The notes beneath the pieces were generated by a model. It did not search any database, was not told where the DNA came from, and saw only the letters and a program-made list of their open reading frames with translations. A stretch of DNA of 64,000 nt from Taeniopygia guttata (lineage: Eukaryota; Chordata; Aves; Passeriformes; Estrildidae), in NCBI RefSeq assembly GCF_048771995.1, contig NC_133027.1, forward strand, positions 100,934,501-100,998,500, in the 5' to 3' direction. The position numbers were made by a program, and so were the translations under genes. Shown one piece after another: positions 40,570 through 53,283 of this stretch; position 1 is the stretch's first letter; each line of letters begins with the position of its first letter.

Positions 40570-41118
40570 TGGACTTTGGAGGGTGATTCGTCATGGGCCA
40601 GGACGCAGGGCAGGCATAAAGTGCTGCCCACTTCCATTAGCAGCCCACTGGGTCGGTGAGAGCTACCTTGGGCAGCAACAGCCAGGACAAAACTCTCCAA
40701 GTGATGGAAAGTGCATCAGCTTTTCAAAGGCTTTAGGAAGCAGGAGGCCAGGAAGGGCTACCTGGGTGTTGAAAAGCCCACTGTAAATCACACCGCTGCA
40801 GTGCACCCAGGAGTCACCCATCCCTCAGCAGCTCTGGGCATCGCTGCAGCCCTGGTTCCCCTGCTTCTCCCCGGGCAGCATTAGAGCCGGCAGCTGCAGG
40901 ACCCACAGCAGCCATCCTGAGCGACCCACCTGAGCCCTGTTCCTCCACACCAGCTCCCCTGGAGGCTGCTCAGGGCTCCCTGCTCTCACAGCTACTCCCA
41001 GCTGGAAGCCAGGGATGGCAGAGTGCTGAGAATCTGCATTTCCTGCTGCCCTCCCTTTCAATTTTGGTGAGCTGGCACACCCAGCATGTTCCACCAGACG
41101 TGGCAGCCTGGACCCAGG
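40570..41118. other. GC-rich block of unknown nature
   Basis: This is the most GC-rich stretch of the window, especially 40790-41110, with several CpG (for example near 40859, 40872, 40887 and 40921) in a background where CpG is rare. It ends at the LTR-like segment that follows. Open frames of 67 and 89 codons cross it, but none shows a domain. It might be an unrecognised repeat, a remnant of an element linked to the neighbouring LTR, or a small CpG-enriched regulatory region. I cannot decide from sequence alone. Confidence 0.5.
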
Positions 41119-41660
41119 TGGTTGCCCTGGTTCTTAAGATTTTCTAAAGCCTTCTGAGTTTACATTCTTGTAGAGAACTTTCTTGTGGGAATTCAGAGCT
41201 TCCCTCTGGCTGCCCTGGAAGGTCTGGGACCCTGGCAGGGGTCAGGAACCCCCCTGGACAGAGCCCTGCACGCTGCCCTGCAGGACAGACCTGCGGCAGG
41301 GCAGCAAAACATGTTATAGATAAGCAAGAATAAACAACCTTAAAAACAGCACAGACGAATTATGGCTTCTTCTTTAGTAACAAAGCAAAAAGACAAAGAC
41401 TTTCTACTATCTCAGAATCACCAATACCCACAGATTCCGACACTTTCTCACACAACTTTCTGTAAACAACCTATTGTTTTGCATTCCTTCATAGAGGTGG
41501 AGAAATTTGATGTACTGGTAGCTTGTCCAATGTCGTTAGAGAGGTGGCACCTTCACCCTCCAATCCACTGTCACCTTTGGAAAAGTATAAATGCTGGAGT
41601 CAGAAAATAAACTTCCTCTTTTTCACCTTTGCAATAGCAGCAGCTCACATCATGTTTTCA
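41119..41660 (+). mobile_element. LTR-like segment, avian endogenous retrovirus
   Basis: The segment resembles, from memory, an LTR family common in songbird genomes. On the plus strand it has a promoter-like layout at its right end: CCAAT near 41560, TATAAAT near 41586, then AATAAA near 41606, followed by a short tail to a CA near 41660. It starts at a TG near 41119. No gag, pol or env sequence was recognised on either side, so it is best read as a solo or isolated LTR. Both ends are uncertain by tens of bases, and no target-site duplication was found. It appears to be a fossil of moderate age; the family is not assigned with certainty. Confidence 0.6.
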
Positions 41661-41868
41661 CATGTCCTCTAGTGCCACTCAGGTTATCAGCCCTGAGTGC
41701 TCCCAGGTTCCTCAGCATGTGAAGAGTTCAGCAAGGCCCAGCTCTTACCAAATCCTGCATCTCTTCCAGCAATAGATGCTTTCATGATCAATACCTTTAG
41801 ATTGCTCACCTGAAGCTGTGGTTGGTTATTTCAGGGTACAGGAACTGATTTGCATAAATGTCTGCAGA

Positions 41869-42009
41869 TCATAAAAACACTGAATGATTCAGATTGGAAG
41901 GGTCCCTAAAGATCATCTAATTCCAGCCCTGCCCTCCCTGGGCAGGACACCTTTCACTGAACCAGGTTATTCAAGCCTCAAGGCTATATCCAGGAGCCAG
42001 GGCAGCATA
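41869..42009 (-). mobile_element. CR1 LINE 3' tail, minus strand
   Basis: Reading the plus strand, a degenerate tail (ATCATAAAAACACTGAATGATTC) is followed by GATTGGAAGGGTCCCTAAAG, ATCATCTAATTCCAGCCCTG and CAGGACACCTTTCACTGAACC. These are the reverse complement of the last part of CR1. The 3' end is therefore near 41869 and the element runs on the minus strand. It is 5'-truncated near 42009. Confidence 0.9.
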
Positions 42010-42143
42010 TTCTTCTGAAAATCAAGAGTATCTCACCAATAAAGCAGCTGTAAGTATATCTCACAATAAAGTAGACTTCGAGTGGAAGGGAGCTTTATTC
42101 TACTTTTATATATATGACTTTGAATAATTTAAAATTTTAGAGC

Positions 42144-42206
42144 TATCACAGGATAATTCAGGTTGAAAAGCGCTTCAGACAAAAATATAACGACCTGCTC
42201 AGGGAT
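42144..42206 (-). mobile_element. Short CR1 LINE 3' tail, minus strand
   Basis: The block reads TATCACAGGATAATTCAGG, then TTGAAAAGCGCTTCAGAC, and ends CGACCTGCTCAGGG. This matches the reverse complement of the CR1 terminal region with heavy divergence. It lies only about 135 bases from the CR1 tail at 41869-42009 and in the same orientation, but each carries its own tail, which suggests two separate insertions. Confidence 0.78.
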
Positions 42207-44970
42207 TTGAATTTTTATTTGCAACTGCAGTGAATATCAAAAAAAAGTTTTATTTTTCCTAGTCTGTGTCTTTAAAATTTTTGTTTACTTGAAGTAAGGT
42301 AGGAGACATATATAGAAGTGTACAAAAAGTAGTGCACCACACTGGGAGAGAAGCCTGTGTGTGCAAGCCAGCACTTTGCTAGGACAAGCCATCCTTGCTT
42401 GGCAAATTAACTCTGTTGAAGAAAAGATGTCTTTAAATAAGGCTCCTGGAATTTAGCAAAGAGATTCTGTTATGCTATCCAATTACAAATGGTCTCCCTC
42501 CCATTGCCTACAGACATAGCAAACACAAGGCATTAATTTTCAAAGGAGGAAATAGTCCAACTGTGGCAGAATCATTCCCACGCCTTCATTGTCACCACAT
42601 TAAATAATTTATTTGGACAGATATAAACATGTGGTGTGGGGGAAGAAGATCTCCAGCACAGAAGAGAGTTGCCTCAGAGTAGCAGCAGTTACATAGGCAT
42701 CTATCTTATAGGTGGAAGACTGTTTCCAGTGGTTAAAATGGAAATATTTATTGGCACTTAAATTAATAATAAACATTATCAGCATGGCTTCAAATATTTT
42801 ACCTTCAAGGTAATTAATGAATACTTGTTTTCAGGGATTTAAACCGTTTTTTTACAAGTGCTTAACAATTTTACTGTAGCAAATAATAGAGGAAACAAGG
42901 AGTTTGTTACCCTAGTGCAAAGATATTCACATAATTGTTACTTAATAAAAATTCTGCAAGAAAATGGGTGGATTGTTGTTGTTACATGCATTTAATACTA
43001 CCATGGGTCTTTAAAGAAGGCTTTAAAAAGCCATTTTTGCAAAAAAAGCTTTGCCTCAAGGACCTTGTAGTCTTAATCAACCAACTTAATTATATTTATT
43101 TTATATCTAAAGATGGAGATTAGATATTCAAGTATGAGAATCTAAGCATATGAAATGAGGTGCTTCCATCCACTTTGAGATGGGCGGCATTTTCACGGAC
43201 TAAGTTTATGACCAAATAAGATCATTGGATTAAAACTTTAAAATGCTGAAAATTTTACAGAACTACTTAATTTAATAATTTTTGCTCATTAGTTTTTGTC
43301 TGCTTTCGCGTTTTGAGGCAAAATAGCAATAAGAGATTATAAGACTCTGCATATTGTGATGGGCATATTTCTAAGGAATTTCTTGAGATCAAGCTTATCA
43401 TCTCCTGAAAAAAATTTAGTGCCATAAAAATATCTAAAATTATCCTTTAACCAACAGAATCTTAGTGTTTGGTGCAAGTTACTCACATTAAAAACATTTT
43501 TAGTTTGAATTTTAAAAACAAGATTTTTGACATTTCCCAAAATTTCAGTCAATTCCTTTCTTTCCTCCCTGTGACTGGATTTTGTTTTGGAAGCTGATTC
43601 TTTCATATTTGTGACACAGAAGCCTTCTGAAATCAAGAAATAATTGGGTTTGGTTGCACATAACAGGGAAAATGGCTGAACCTCTAGGAAAGCTTAGCCT
43701 AATCCTGACTCTTTCCTTCTAATTTTCCCTTGCAAGGTGAAGGAAGTGGAGAAGGAGATGCCAAGCAGCTTGACAATCACCATGTGTTGTACCCTTGAAG
43801 TTACATAAGGATAGTTTCTTGCTGAAGTTTATTTACAGAGAGCCGAGTAATTAATTAATTTCTGTACTACCTCAGGTGCTGACAAGGAAAGAGTTTTTAA
43901 TTTTTTTTTTCTGATGTGGGTTGTACATTGCCTATTAACATCTTTGTTTCTTTCTTCTCAGACTTCTGTTGTATTATTTTCTAAAAAAAAAATAAAAACC
44001 TCCAAATTTAATTTTAAAATAGCAATCCAAATCACTTGAAGCAAATTCAATGGCAGTGACAAATGTAGCACACAGTCTTGAGCATAATTATCCAACTTTT
44101 TATACTCACCCTAATGTCTTTTTTGCTACTGAGATGTCATAGAAAAATGTCCATTTAAACATTACATTTAATGATTAATATAATAAATATATATAAACCT
44201 AAGACACGAAGTTAAACAACGTCATGTCTGCTATGGTCTGGAGGTGACAGATGAAAAAAAACCAAAACCCAGAGAGGTGTCAACAACTTACAGGCCATAA
44301 TTCTGAAGGCAGGACATTTTATAATGGAGATTCCACTTTTTTTTTTTTTTTAATCATTTAAAAATCTGGTTTTTTTTAATTCAATAAGCTACTTTGAAGT
44401 AACTTGCTAGAATAGGAGTGCAATAAAATGCAGCTCTAATAAAGCAAATAACCCAGAGCAAAAGTTAAGCCCAGGAGAAAACTGCCATCACTATAATTAA
44501 CTAGAAATACAGATCACAACCCAGATGGGAAAGTCTGTTAATGAATCCTTGATCTGATCATCAGCTGATGAATAGGAAACAACACTGAAATGAAAAAAAG
44601 GTGTATTGATTTACAGCTGCTGAGAGTCAGCTGTGGATCTGACATGATAGACAAGTCTGACGGTGTAAAATTGAGTCAGAGCTCAGTGGTGACAAATCTA
44701 CAGAGACAGGAGTTGTTTTAAGTAGCAAAACCCAGATTGATTGTATCTAGCTCATGACAAAAGACCTAAGGCTTGGATCATTTAAAACTGGACCAGGACA
44801 TTATCTACTGAAACATGGTAGCCATTTAGTCCAGCCTGGTTTGGTTTTTTTAACTTTTGTTTATAGAAGTATTCTTTTAAGGAGACATATTCTTTGTATA
44901 ATATCATGAGTATGGATACCTTACTGTAGATTCTAGAGAAACCCCATTCTTAAGAAATAGCCCAGAGTGA
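42207..44970. other. Unique AT-rich non-coding DNA
   Basis: No gene or repeat family was recognised. A T run of about 15 lies at 44337-44351. The longest open frame is 99 codons (43337-43636, minus strand), without domain features. Confidence 0.55.
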
Positions 44971-45070
44971 GTCACAAAATCAGAGAATATATTGAGTTGG
45001 AAGGGCTCCATCAGAATAATCAAATCCAGCTCCTGGCCCTGCACAGCACCATCCCTAAGAGTCACATCAG
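44971..45070 (-). mobile_element. CR1 LINE 3' tail, minus strand
   Basis: Reading the plus strand, GTCACAAAATCAGAGAATAT is followed by TGAGTTGGAAGGGCTCCATC, AATCAAATCCAGCTCCTGGC and CCTGCACAGCACCATCC. This is the reverse complement of the terminal CR1 region. The tail near 44971 gives the 3' end. The inner edge near 45070 is uncertain, since weak similarity may continue. Confidence 0.88.
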
Positions 45071-48000
45071 GGAAGTCCTTTCAATCTACTTGTCATTGAC
45101 AAGTGCCTTATAGGTACAAGGAAACCCATGTTCCTGTTCCCCACTGTAATCTCTGGGAGTTTTGCCTGGATCGGGGGTTACGTGCGGTGTAGGCTGAAGA
45201 CAGCTTGAGGGAGACTTTTATACATGAATTAAATGACCCTTCAAACTCCAAAGAGAAGCAGACCAGAGCAGGTGACTGTGTGGGAGTGTTCTTGCATGCT
45301 CTGCCAGGTGATTATCTCCAGCAACTCTCTTCTGTTTTTTGCATCCAGACCAGAAACCACCCTTAATGCCTGAGGCACGCTATCTTAAGGGTTCCATTGA
45401 ATTAATAGATAAAAGATCACATGAGGAAAACGTGTCCTGGCATAAGGACAATTCCTAGTCTCTCTGCTGCCAACTGAAGTAATGCAAAGTTCAAGCAAAA
45501 TAGTCACTGCATCACAGTGGCTTCTGCTGCAGGAACAACTCAACTGTTGATGCAGCAGATACTAAATCACCACTTTTAGCCCAAAATATTTACGAGAATG
45601 GGTACTACAGTCAAATTATTTTCATATGCTGGGTTTTAAATTGTGGTGGTTCAGCAGAAGTATTCAGACAGTAAACATGCTCTGTGAAGCAAACTACTTA
45701 GGCCATCCTAGGCTACAGTTGTGTCTGATAAAGGAGAAGGATCTTAAAGCAAACACTGAAGATCTCTAGATAAGGTTGCACTAGTCTGAAATGTCCTGAG
45801 AAGCTTGCTGGCAGGGAAGTTGCTATAAGGCACAATTCCACTGAGTTACAGAATAGCTGATGGCAAAGCCTCTAAAAAGAAAAATTAGCAATATATATAT
45901 TTAAAGATTTGTATAATATTTGGTTGTCTATTTCTATTTTCTGTTATCTCACTGATATGTAAGGTCATTACCCACAGGAATAACACATACAGACTAATAA
46001 AATATATAGGTCACATGAATGTCCAGACCCAAAGAGGGATATACTATATACAATATACAATAGATCTCTATGGAAATAATAGCAGTTAAAATTTTCCATA
46101 AAGGATGCTCTTCAACATAAGCACAAGCATATATTAGTCTATTTATCATTTGGTCAAATCATAAAATTCAGAGTAATTTTATAAACTCTGTCTGTTAAAC
46201 TAGGCTATTCTCCTAAAACTGGCTGTTTCATTTTTATAAGATCAACAAGATTTTAAGTATTCCTAGGAGTTGTTTTCAGGAGTTAGTTATGGGGTGAGAA
46301 AATGGGAACATGCAGGTGTGTGGCCTTCACACCTGGACAAAAAGTATTCACTTATGAGCAAAAATAAACACTTGAATATTTGAGATCCCTGGCTTTGCAA
46401 AGAAAATTATAAATAAAACAAAACACCACCCAAAAATGCAAATAATCCCCTTGTTCAGTCAGACATTCCATCTTCCTTCACCAGATGTCAACAAATAATG
46501 ACCATCTGGTAAGATGGGAATTCAGTGAGCTCATCCTACTCATTACCTTCACAAGTGGTGTTCCACTAGCACATTGACAGGTGACTGGGTCAGGGAATAG
46601 GACCAGTTGCTACTTTTTTCAGAGAATGAAATGACAGGAAAACAGCAACTTTTTGAGAGAATTATACTGTACCTGTCAGGATACCTCTTCCAAAGCTGTT
46701 CCAATTGTCATAGGAACTTGGTGTGCTGGTGTTCAGACTTCACTGGCATCAGACCAGCAGCTCTCCTCTTCATTCATGTCTTAAAATGTGAACAGTTTAT
46801 TTTTCAACATCAAGACTGTGACAAACACGGCCCCTCTTGAACTGTGAGCTCTGTGGTGTTAACTCTAGCTGGCCTCAGACTGCAATTCATGCTGGCTCCT
46901 CAGATGCCCCTTTCTCATCCCACGTGATACGACTGTCCAAGCTGCTTCACCCATCCATTAGATTACATTTTTTAAAGCAATTCCTGGAGAGAATGGGGCT
47001 CAAAGCAGATTTGTAGAAAACTTATCAGCCTTCAAGTATTACAAATATATTGTTGAATAAGAAAGGCCTTAAGTCAAATTCAAAGTGGTTTAAAAACACT
47101 GTTGTTCTAGAAAGAAAGAATAGGCATCTCTGCTTGCAAATACTCCACTGAACAATCCTATCCAAAACTACAATTTTGATGAAAAGACAAAACAACAAAC
47201 CACTTAAACTATGTTTAAATGATAAAGCCAAATCCTCTGTGAGATGGTGAAACCCTGCATGGACAGTAAAGCACGAATGGGAAGCAGCTCTTTTCCATGC
47301 TAAAAGCTTTGACAGCTGGCTGTGCAAGAAACATTAAAACACCTAAACTAAACTTTCCAGAAATTACACAAAGAAATGGAGAACCACTGAAGCAGAGCTT
47401 TCTAAGAGACAGCCCCACCAAATTCTCTGTGTTGTGTGGTTCAGGTGAGCAAACCAATTCCAGTAGTGCTAGAACCATATGCTTAATTCTTAGCTTGGTG
47501 TGATTTTCTATGCTGCATACTAGAGATCAACAACTTCACCTGAACTTTGATAAGACTGGAATGGGAATCATGCCTTAGTGATAAAGGAGACTGCAAGTCT
47601 TTTGATTTGTTGGCGGGCATGAGGGGAAAGGAAGCCTGAAGACTTATACTTTTACAGTCCTTATAAATCACTTTTTACTGCAGCTCTCTTCAACACTGTT
47701 CCACTTAAGGGAAAATAAGCAGTTCCTGTCCCTTTTCACGAGCCTGACAAAGTACATATTTGTGTGTGCATTTGTAATCAATTTAAAAATTCAGATCAGA
47801 CACAACATCTGGTTTGTGGCAAGATTTCCCTTTCCAAAAGAAAAACTGAATTAGTCTATTATGAATCATTCAACAATATTGATATTACAATCCGAGCAGA
47901 AATAAATGTCATACAACTACCCGATAGCAAACATTAATAACAGTAGGGGACCTAACTTCAAAAATTTTTTAGCATTATTTTCATGAATGTTTCACATCCT

Positions 48001-48471
48001 CAATTTTATGCCATATCTTTTGAACATACACTGAGGCACTCCTTTCTTTCTAGCCGAATCTATTTTCCATTTGGCATTTCACTCTTGGAATGCAACAAAT
48101 GGCTAGAAAAGGAAAACTCCCTCTGCATTAAGAGGTTGCCCAAAACTGCAGAGTCTTAGCATAATCCAAAGAAAAATTGTTCTGGGTGGAGAAGGCAATC
48201 CCACCAGAAGATCCCCCTAAAACCAGAGTTTACTAATGTGTTCCCTAGATCACAGGGCTCACGAGTCTCTCACATACAGAAGGTGATGAGCAGTTTTCAA
48301 CCCCAGTGTGCAATGGGGTGACTTACCACAATGCAGCTGCTATCACTTACTATATGAACAAATCATTTTGAGAATTCATTTGATATGTGGCTTTCATGAA
48401 AATTTGCAGTTTGTGTTGCACTAGAGACCCTGTGCCTGGGTCGTACATCAGCAAATGATAGGTCAAGTTCA
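45071..48471. other. Unique AT-rich non-coding DNA
   Basis: No gene was recognised. Open frames reach 100 codons (47025-47327, minus strand), overlapping others on both strands, with no domain. Confidence 0.55.
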
Positions 48472-48592
48472 AAAGTTTCATCCATTTAAAAATTTCATAA
48501 GTTAGTTTCATCATAAAGTTTCATCATTTAAAAATTTCAGCTATTGATCTGAATTATTTCAGAACTGAAATTGAACTGAGTTATTTCAGTTT
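48472..48592. repeat. Local duplication cluster with inverted repeat
   Basis: Two near-identical copies of about 25 bp (AAAGTTTCATC...TTTAAAAATTTCA) lie at 48472-48497 and 48515-48539, giving a unit of about 43 bp. Just downstream, CTGAATTATTTCAG (near 48549) is echoed by CTGAGTTATTTCAG (near 48576), and AACTGAAA / TTTCAGTT form perfect 8-bp inverted arms around 48563-48591. The cluster is a small hotspot of duplication and palindromes in AT-rich DNA. Confidence 0.75.
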
Positions 48593-51500
48593 AGAGCCAG
48601 GTCTCATAGAAATGTTATAGGAGCAAGGAGCTCTTAAGTTTGCCAGAGCACAACTGGCCAGGGATGTCTGTTCCCAGAGACTTGTTTCAACTGAGAAAGA
48701 GAAATGCCTCAAATGAGTTTTTTCCCTTGTCTTAGTATTAACAAGAAAACTTGATTCTCTGGGTATAGTTCTACCAGCTTTGGCTTTCATTTCTGGGATT
48801 AAAACAATACTAGTTTTTATGCCTAAGCAGTCTTTTTTTCCCCCCACAAAATAATGGCAGCAAAAAATCAGTAGATGCTCAAGCTGAAAGTTTTAAAAAT
48901 CTTGGTAACATCCCCTTCCTTTGCCTCCCACTTCCCAAAAAAATCTCTCACTTGATGCATAAATCATAAGCTTTTTTTAAGAAAAATCTAATGGTAGTTT
49001 TTGATCTCCTCTGATTTTAAAACTACTCAGAAGCCAGAAGCACTCACAGGAGTCAGAGATCTTTCCCTTATCACAGGAACTCCTGCAGCAAGGGGCAGAG
49101 CTGTGACTGCTGATGGAGCAATGACTGATGGGTGAGTAACACTCCTCCAGCAGCAGCTCTTAATCTTGTTATATGGGGGAATGAGAGGTGATTAGAAAAG
49201 GAGCAGGAGTTACTGTCAGAGGGGCTTCCCACTATAGGTGCAAACCAAATGTATTGCAAAGAGCAGTGTGAACTTAGCAAAGGCAGTGACAGCTGGGCTG
49301 CCCCCAGAACACACCATGGGCACAGGCTGCACCAAGCAATGCTAGCAGGAAAAATTAAAGCACACTGAACTTTTCATAAATGCACTCACTCTGATGCAGG
49401 CACGCAGGAAAGACTCATCTCTGATTCAGGCATTCAAAGCCTGATAGATCTAGAGAATATCTGCCAAGATCTATTTAGCTGAAAGCCAGGGGTTTGGTGG
49501 AGCAGACAGTATCAGCTTTCAGCAGCGTGCAGGACTCTGCATTTATATTTGCATGACTATACAAATATGTGTTTGCATTTAGAAGAAAAAAAAAAACAGT
49601 TGTCTGGGTTTTTTTAACCTGCTTGCCAATAAATAAACTTATTTTTGTGCATTTCATTTCGTGCATTTATTTTAAGTGCAAGCAAGTGCTTAAGTGAAGC
49701 ACAAATTAAATAGAGGAGTGGGCTCCCAAGAATGTCACTTGAAGCTTGATTTACTGAAAGTTAGCAGGATGTAAGCTCTGATGTGCTTTTTTTTTTCTTT
49801 TGACACTGAAAATATGCCACCACTTCCACTCCAAAGTGCCATAATGATCTGGCCTTGAGTTTACTTTTTAAATTATTTTTATCATGCACACTAGATGGTG
49901 CTCAAGTTAAAAAATGAATGGCAACTTCGATAGATTTTTCATGAGATTAGCAAAATACATTAACATACTTATATCTAGAAATCAGGGAAAACTGACTACT
50001 CACCTGAGCCTCTTCCTGACTACTGATCATTTTACTAAAACTGTCTTTTTGCTGACTCTGTTCACAATCACTCCTGATTTTTAGTTGCATATTTATGAAA
50101 CTTTTCCTGTGATTTATAGCATCCTGCATTAGTGAAAGTGGAACAAATTGTCTGAATATATGTACACAGCTCCAAACTCCATGGAAATACGCTTCACCAG
50201 CCATCAGAAATTCAGTATCTGTGTTCATGACAGCACTGAATTTGTGGAAACATTTGAAAACAGAATTATTTCTTTCTCAGTGATCATATTGGATTAACCT
50301 ATTAGCTTGTGGAAAAGTTATCATATTTCTTGACATTTCAAGTAAACTGTACCAAGTATACCAAGTGTACCAAGTCACTGACCTTTATCCTAAGTACAGT
50401 CTGAGTTTTGAGAAAATAAGACTCTTTTCAAGTAGTGATGACAGAAAGGACTCAGCAATTCAGAGTCTGACACTTCAATAGGTGTTCAGCCTCCTGAACC
50501 GGCAAGGATGGAACAGAAGTGATCACAGACACAGGTGAGGACACAAAGCTGGTGAGCAGCAGACTGACAGCAATGCTGAACTTCGGCATGCAGAAAACAA
50601 ATTAGTCAGAAATATACAGATGCTTGAATCTGGCTAATGATATTGCATTGATTAATTGGAGATGTTTTCTACTTTTTCAATACCTTAATAGCTCTTCATG
50701 GAATGCTGTTTATTTCTGCAGGGTTGATAACTCCTTGGGCAAACCCAGAGGCTGACTTGGGCTGCAGACAGATGGCCACTTGCAGATCTGGCTGTGCAGC
50801 TGCAGACGCTTCTGACCTGAGCTATTTTTCTCCCATGGCCATCAGAGATTCTTCGCTACTCCCTTCTCTCATTGGTAGTGGATTTACTTGAATCCTCCTT
50901 CTCTCACTTCAGAACCACAGAGTTAAGCCTGATTTTCAATCTAACTTTGAAGCAAACAGCAGTCCATCTATTCTCTCTGCTGAGAGAGGGCAGAAACTTT
51001 CAGCAGTGATCTAGTAGCAAGCAGCTGTGTCAGGGTGACATCTTCAGCCAGCCTGGCAGTTTGCAAAGTGAACACCAAGCCCAGCAACACCAACTGGGCT
51101 AAAAGGCTTAGCCCGGACCAGATGCCAGCTCTACTTTTGGAAAAATCATGGCAAATTATTCCAGAATTGCAAATCAATGGTCCAGGGAAAATGACATAGG
51201 AAGCAAAACTAATTGAATTTTACAGTACTTCTCAAATCCCCCTAAATATTTGATCACAAAACCTAAAAGTGATCTTGATTCCTTTTATCCAACACCTGCC
51301 GTGCTGTCACAGATCAACATTAAAAAACAAATGACTCCAATCTGCTGGAAATAACAAAAGGTAAGAGAGTGTCAAGTGCTGTTTGCACAAAGAGGACTGT
51401 GCAATAAAGAAGTTCATAAAATCATGAGCAAAGTTCACCTTTATCCTCTACAAATAACATTTCAACTTCCCTGTGTGTATAAGATGAAAAAAGCAATGTT

Positions 51501-53245
51501 TCATCACATACAACCACCCTGTATTTACAGTGTGTTATCCCATCTTTTTTTTTTTTTTGCCATGAAACGAAAAGCATTTAATAAATTATGAACAGAAATC
51601 ACCATGGATTTAAATGTGGAGAGACCATTTGGAACTAGAAACCCTCACCCAGCCCTTTATTCAGAGAAAAAGAATACATATTTTTCTTTTTCTTCCTCAC
51701 ATCAGATAATAGCCCACATCCTCTGTAGAAACAGATCCTGTATACACTACCAGCTCCTCAACAGTCTTTTGTTTTTTCACCTCAGACATTGCCATGAGGC
51801 TAAAAATCTAAAAAGCATTTTTAAATAATTACAGGAGGACATTAGCCTTAACCTAAAGAGTTTACAACTTGGCCTACAATCCTTCTTCAGGATTCTTTAT
51901 TGCTGTCCAGGGGATTTGCACAGATGCAGCAGTTTGACCAGAAGGCCATTCCTAGAAGTCCACATGACTTCACAGAGATTAATTCTACAGTTCCTATGGT
52001 GAATGTGGGGTTGCACCAGAGCATCCCCAGGCAGAATAAACTCATCTGCTCAGGAAACCATTTCTGTGACCATGCAACTCAACAGTCAGAGGTACTATTG
52101 CAACATCTGAACATGCAGAGAACTGAATGGATAAGGAGGAGATTTCTTTTCTATAATCATTCTGATTCTCTTTCAGGCAAACAGAATTAATTGCAAAGTA
52201 AAGCCCCTTCTCTCACTGACGATTTTAGCAATAAGAAAACAGAGATTTGGAGTACACCTTTGCAGACAGTGCTTTCCTGGGTTGTTAGGCCGAGTGTCTG
52301 ACTTTGGTCATGTGCACCAGTGAGTTTAGGCACTGGATTTTGAACAGTACATGTAGGTTGGCCCAGATGGGCAGGAGGCTGAAATCAAATCAGCAAAATG
52401 AAAAGAGCTAGTGAATCAGATTTTCTCAAATTAACTGCTATTTAAAAAAAATAAGCAACTGCAATTGATTCTCGTTAGTGCATCAAGGGAAGATAGAGAA
52501 AATCCAGAGCTAGGCAGTCACTTCATTTATATTCTTCTATTGAAATCTTGCACATTTAATCCATATGAGCAGTAAACAGAAGAAAGCTACTCAGCATTTA
52601 AGCAGTCAGTCTAATTACAGGCTGCCAAGGAATGTGCAATAGGTGCAGTTGAGCCAAACCCTAGAGTAGAGCAGAATTCCTCTAAAAAAAAAAAAAGGAA
52701 ATCAGACATCTTGAGATTTCAACTCTGAAGCAAGCTCCCATTTTTGGAAGGGAAAGATAAAAAACCACTAGATCCAATTAGGCAAGAAACTGAGCAGATT
52801 TTAAATATTTATCTGGATTTGAGTTCTGACAATTTGGCCAGTACACTGCCTAGGCTTATTGAGCTATAAACCTACATCAGATGCTTGCTGTCCTCACGCC
52901 AATAGGCAAAAATATTTTAATTTGAAGACTATATAATTTCAAATAAGGTATGTTGACTTTTTATCAGTAAATGAAAGACCAACAGAAAGAAAGGTGAAAA
53001 GGAAAGCATAACGGAAAAAAAAAATGGCCTTAAATTGAAAAATGAAGGGGTCAGGAGCAAAAATTTCCACATGTTTATAGCATCTTCATTATAACCTTCC
53101 TTGACATCATCTGAAATGTGAGTTAAAATCCACAGAGATTAGGGTTCAACAAAGCAAAGAAGACATAATATGGCAGGCTTAGGGTGCCTGAGCATCGATG
53201 GAGCAACTTCATGGGGAGTGGAGGGGGAGCAGCTTCAGGGGAGTA
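48593..53245. other. Unique AT-rich non-coding DNA
   Basis: No gene was recognised. A small triplicated TACCAAGT motif lies at 50350-50373. A stretch at 52520-52680 with TCTAATTACAG and GGAATGTGC has the look of a conserved non-coding element, but conservation cannot be judged here. Open frames are under 100 codons. Confidence 0.5.
50350..50373. repeat. Triplicated TACCAAGT motif
   Basis: TACCAAGT occurs three times with one- or two-base spacers (as ...GTACCAAGTATACCAAGTG, then TACCAAGTC). It is a short tandem array, probably slippage. Confidence 0.75.
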
Positions 53246-53283
53246 GATCCAAATATACCATTGGGATCTAAATATACAATTAA
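53246..53283. repeat. Imperfect 19-bp tandem duplication
   Basis: Two adjacent 19-base copies start GATCCAAATATACCA (53246) and GATCTAAATATACAA (53265). They differ at a few positions. A chance 151-codon open frame on the minus strand crosses them. Confidence 0.75.
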
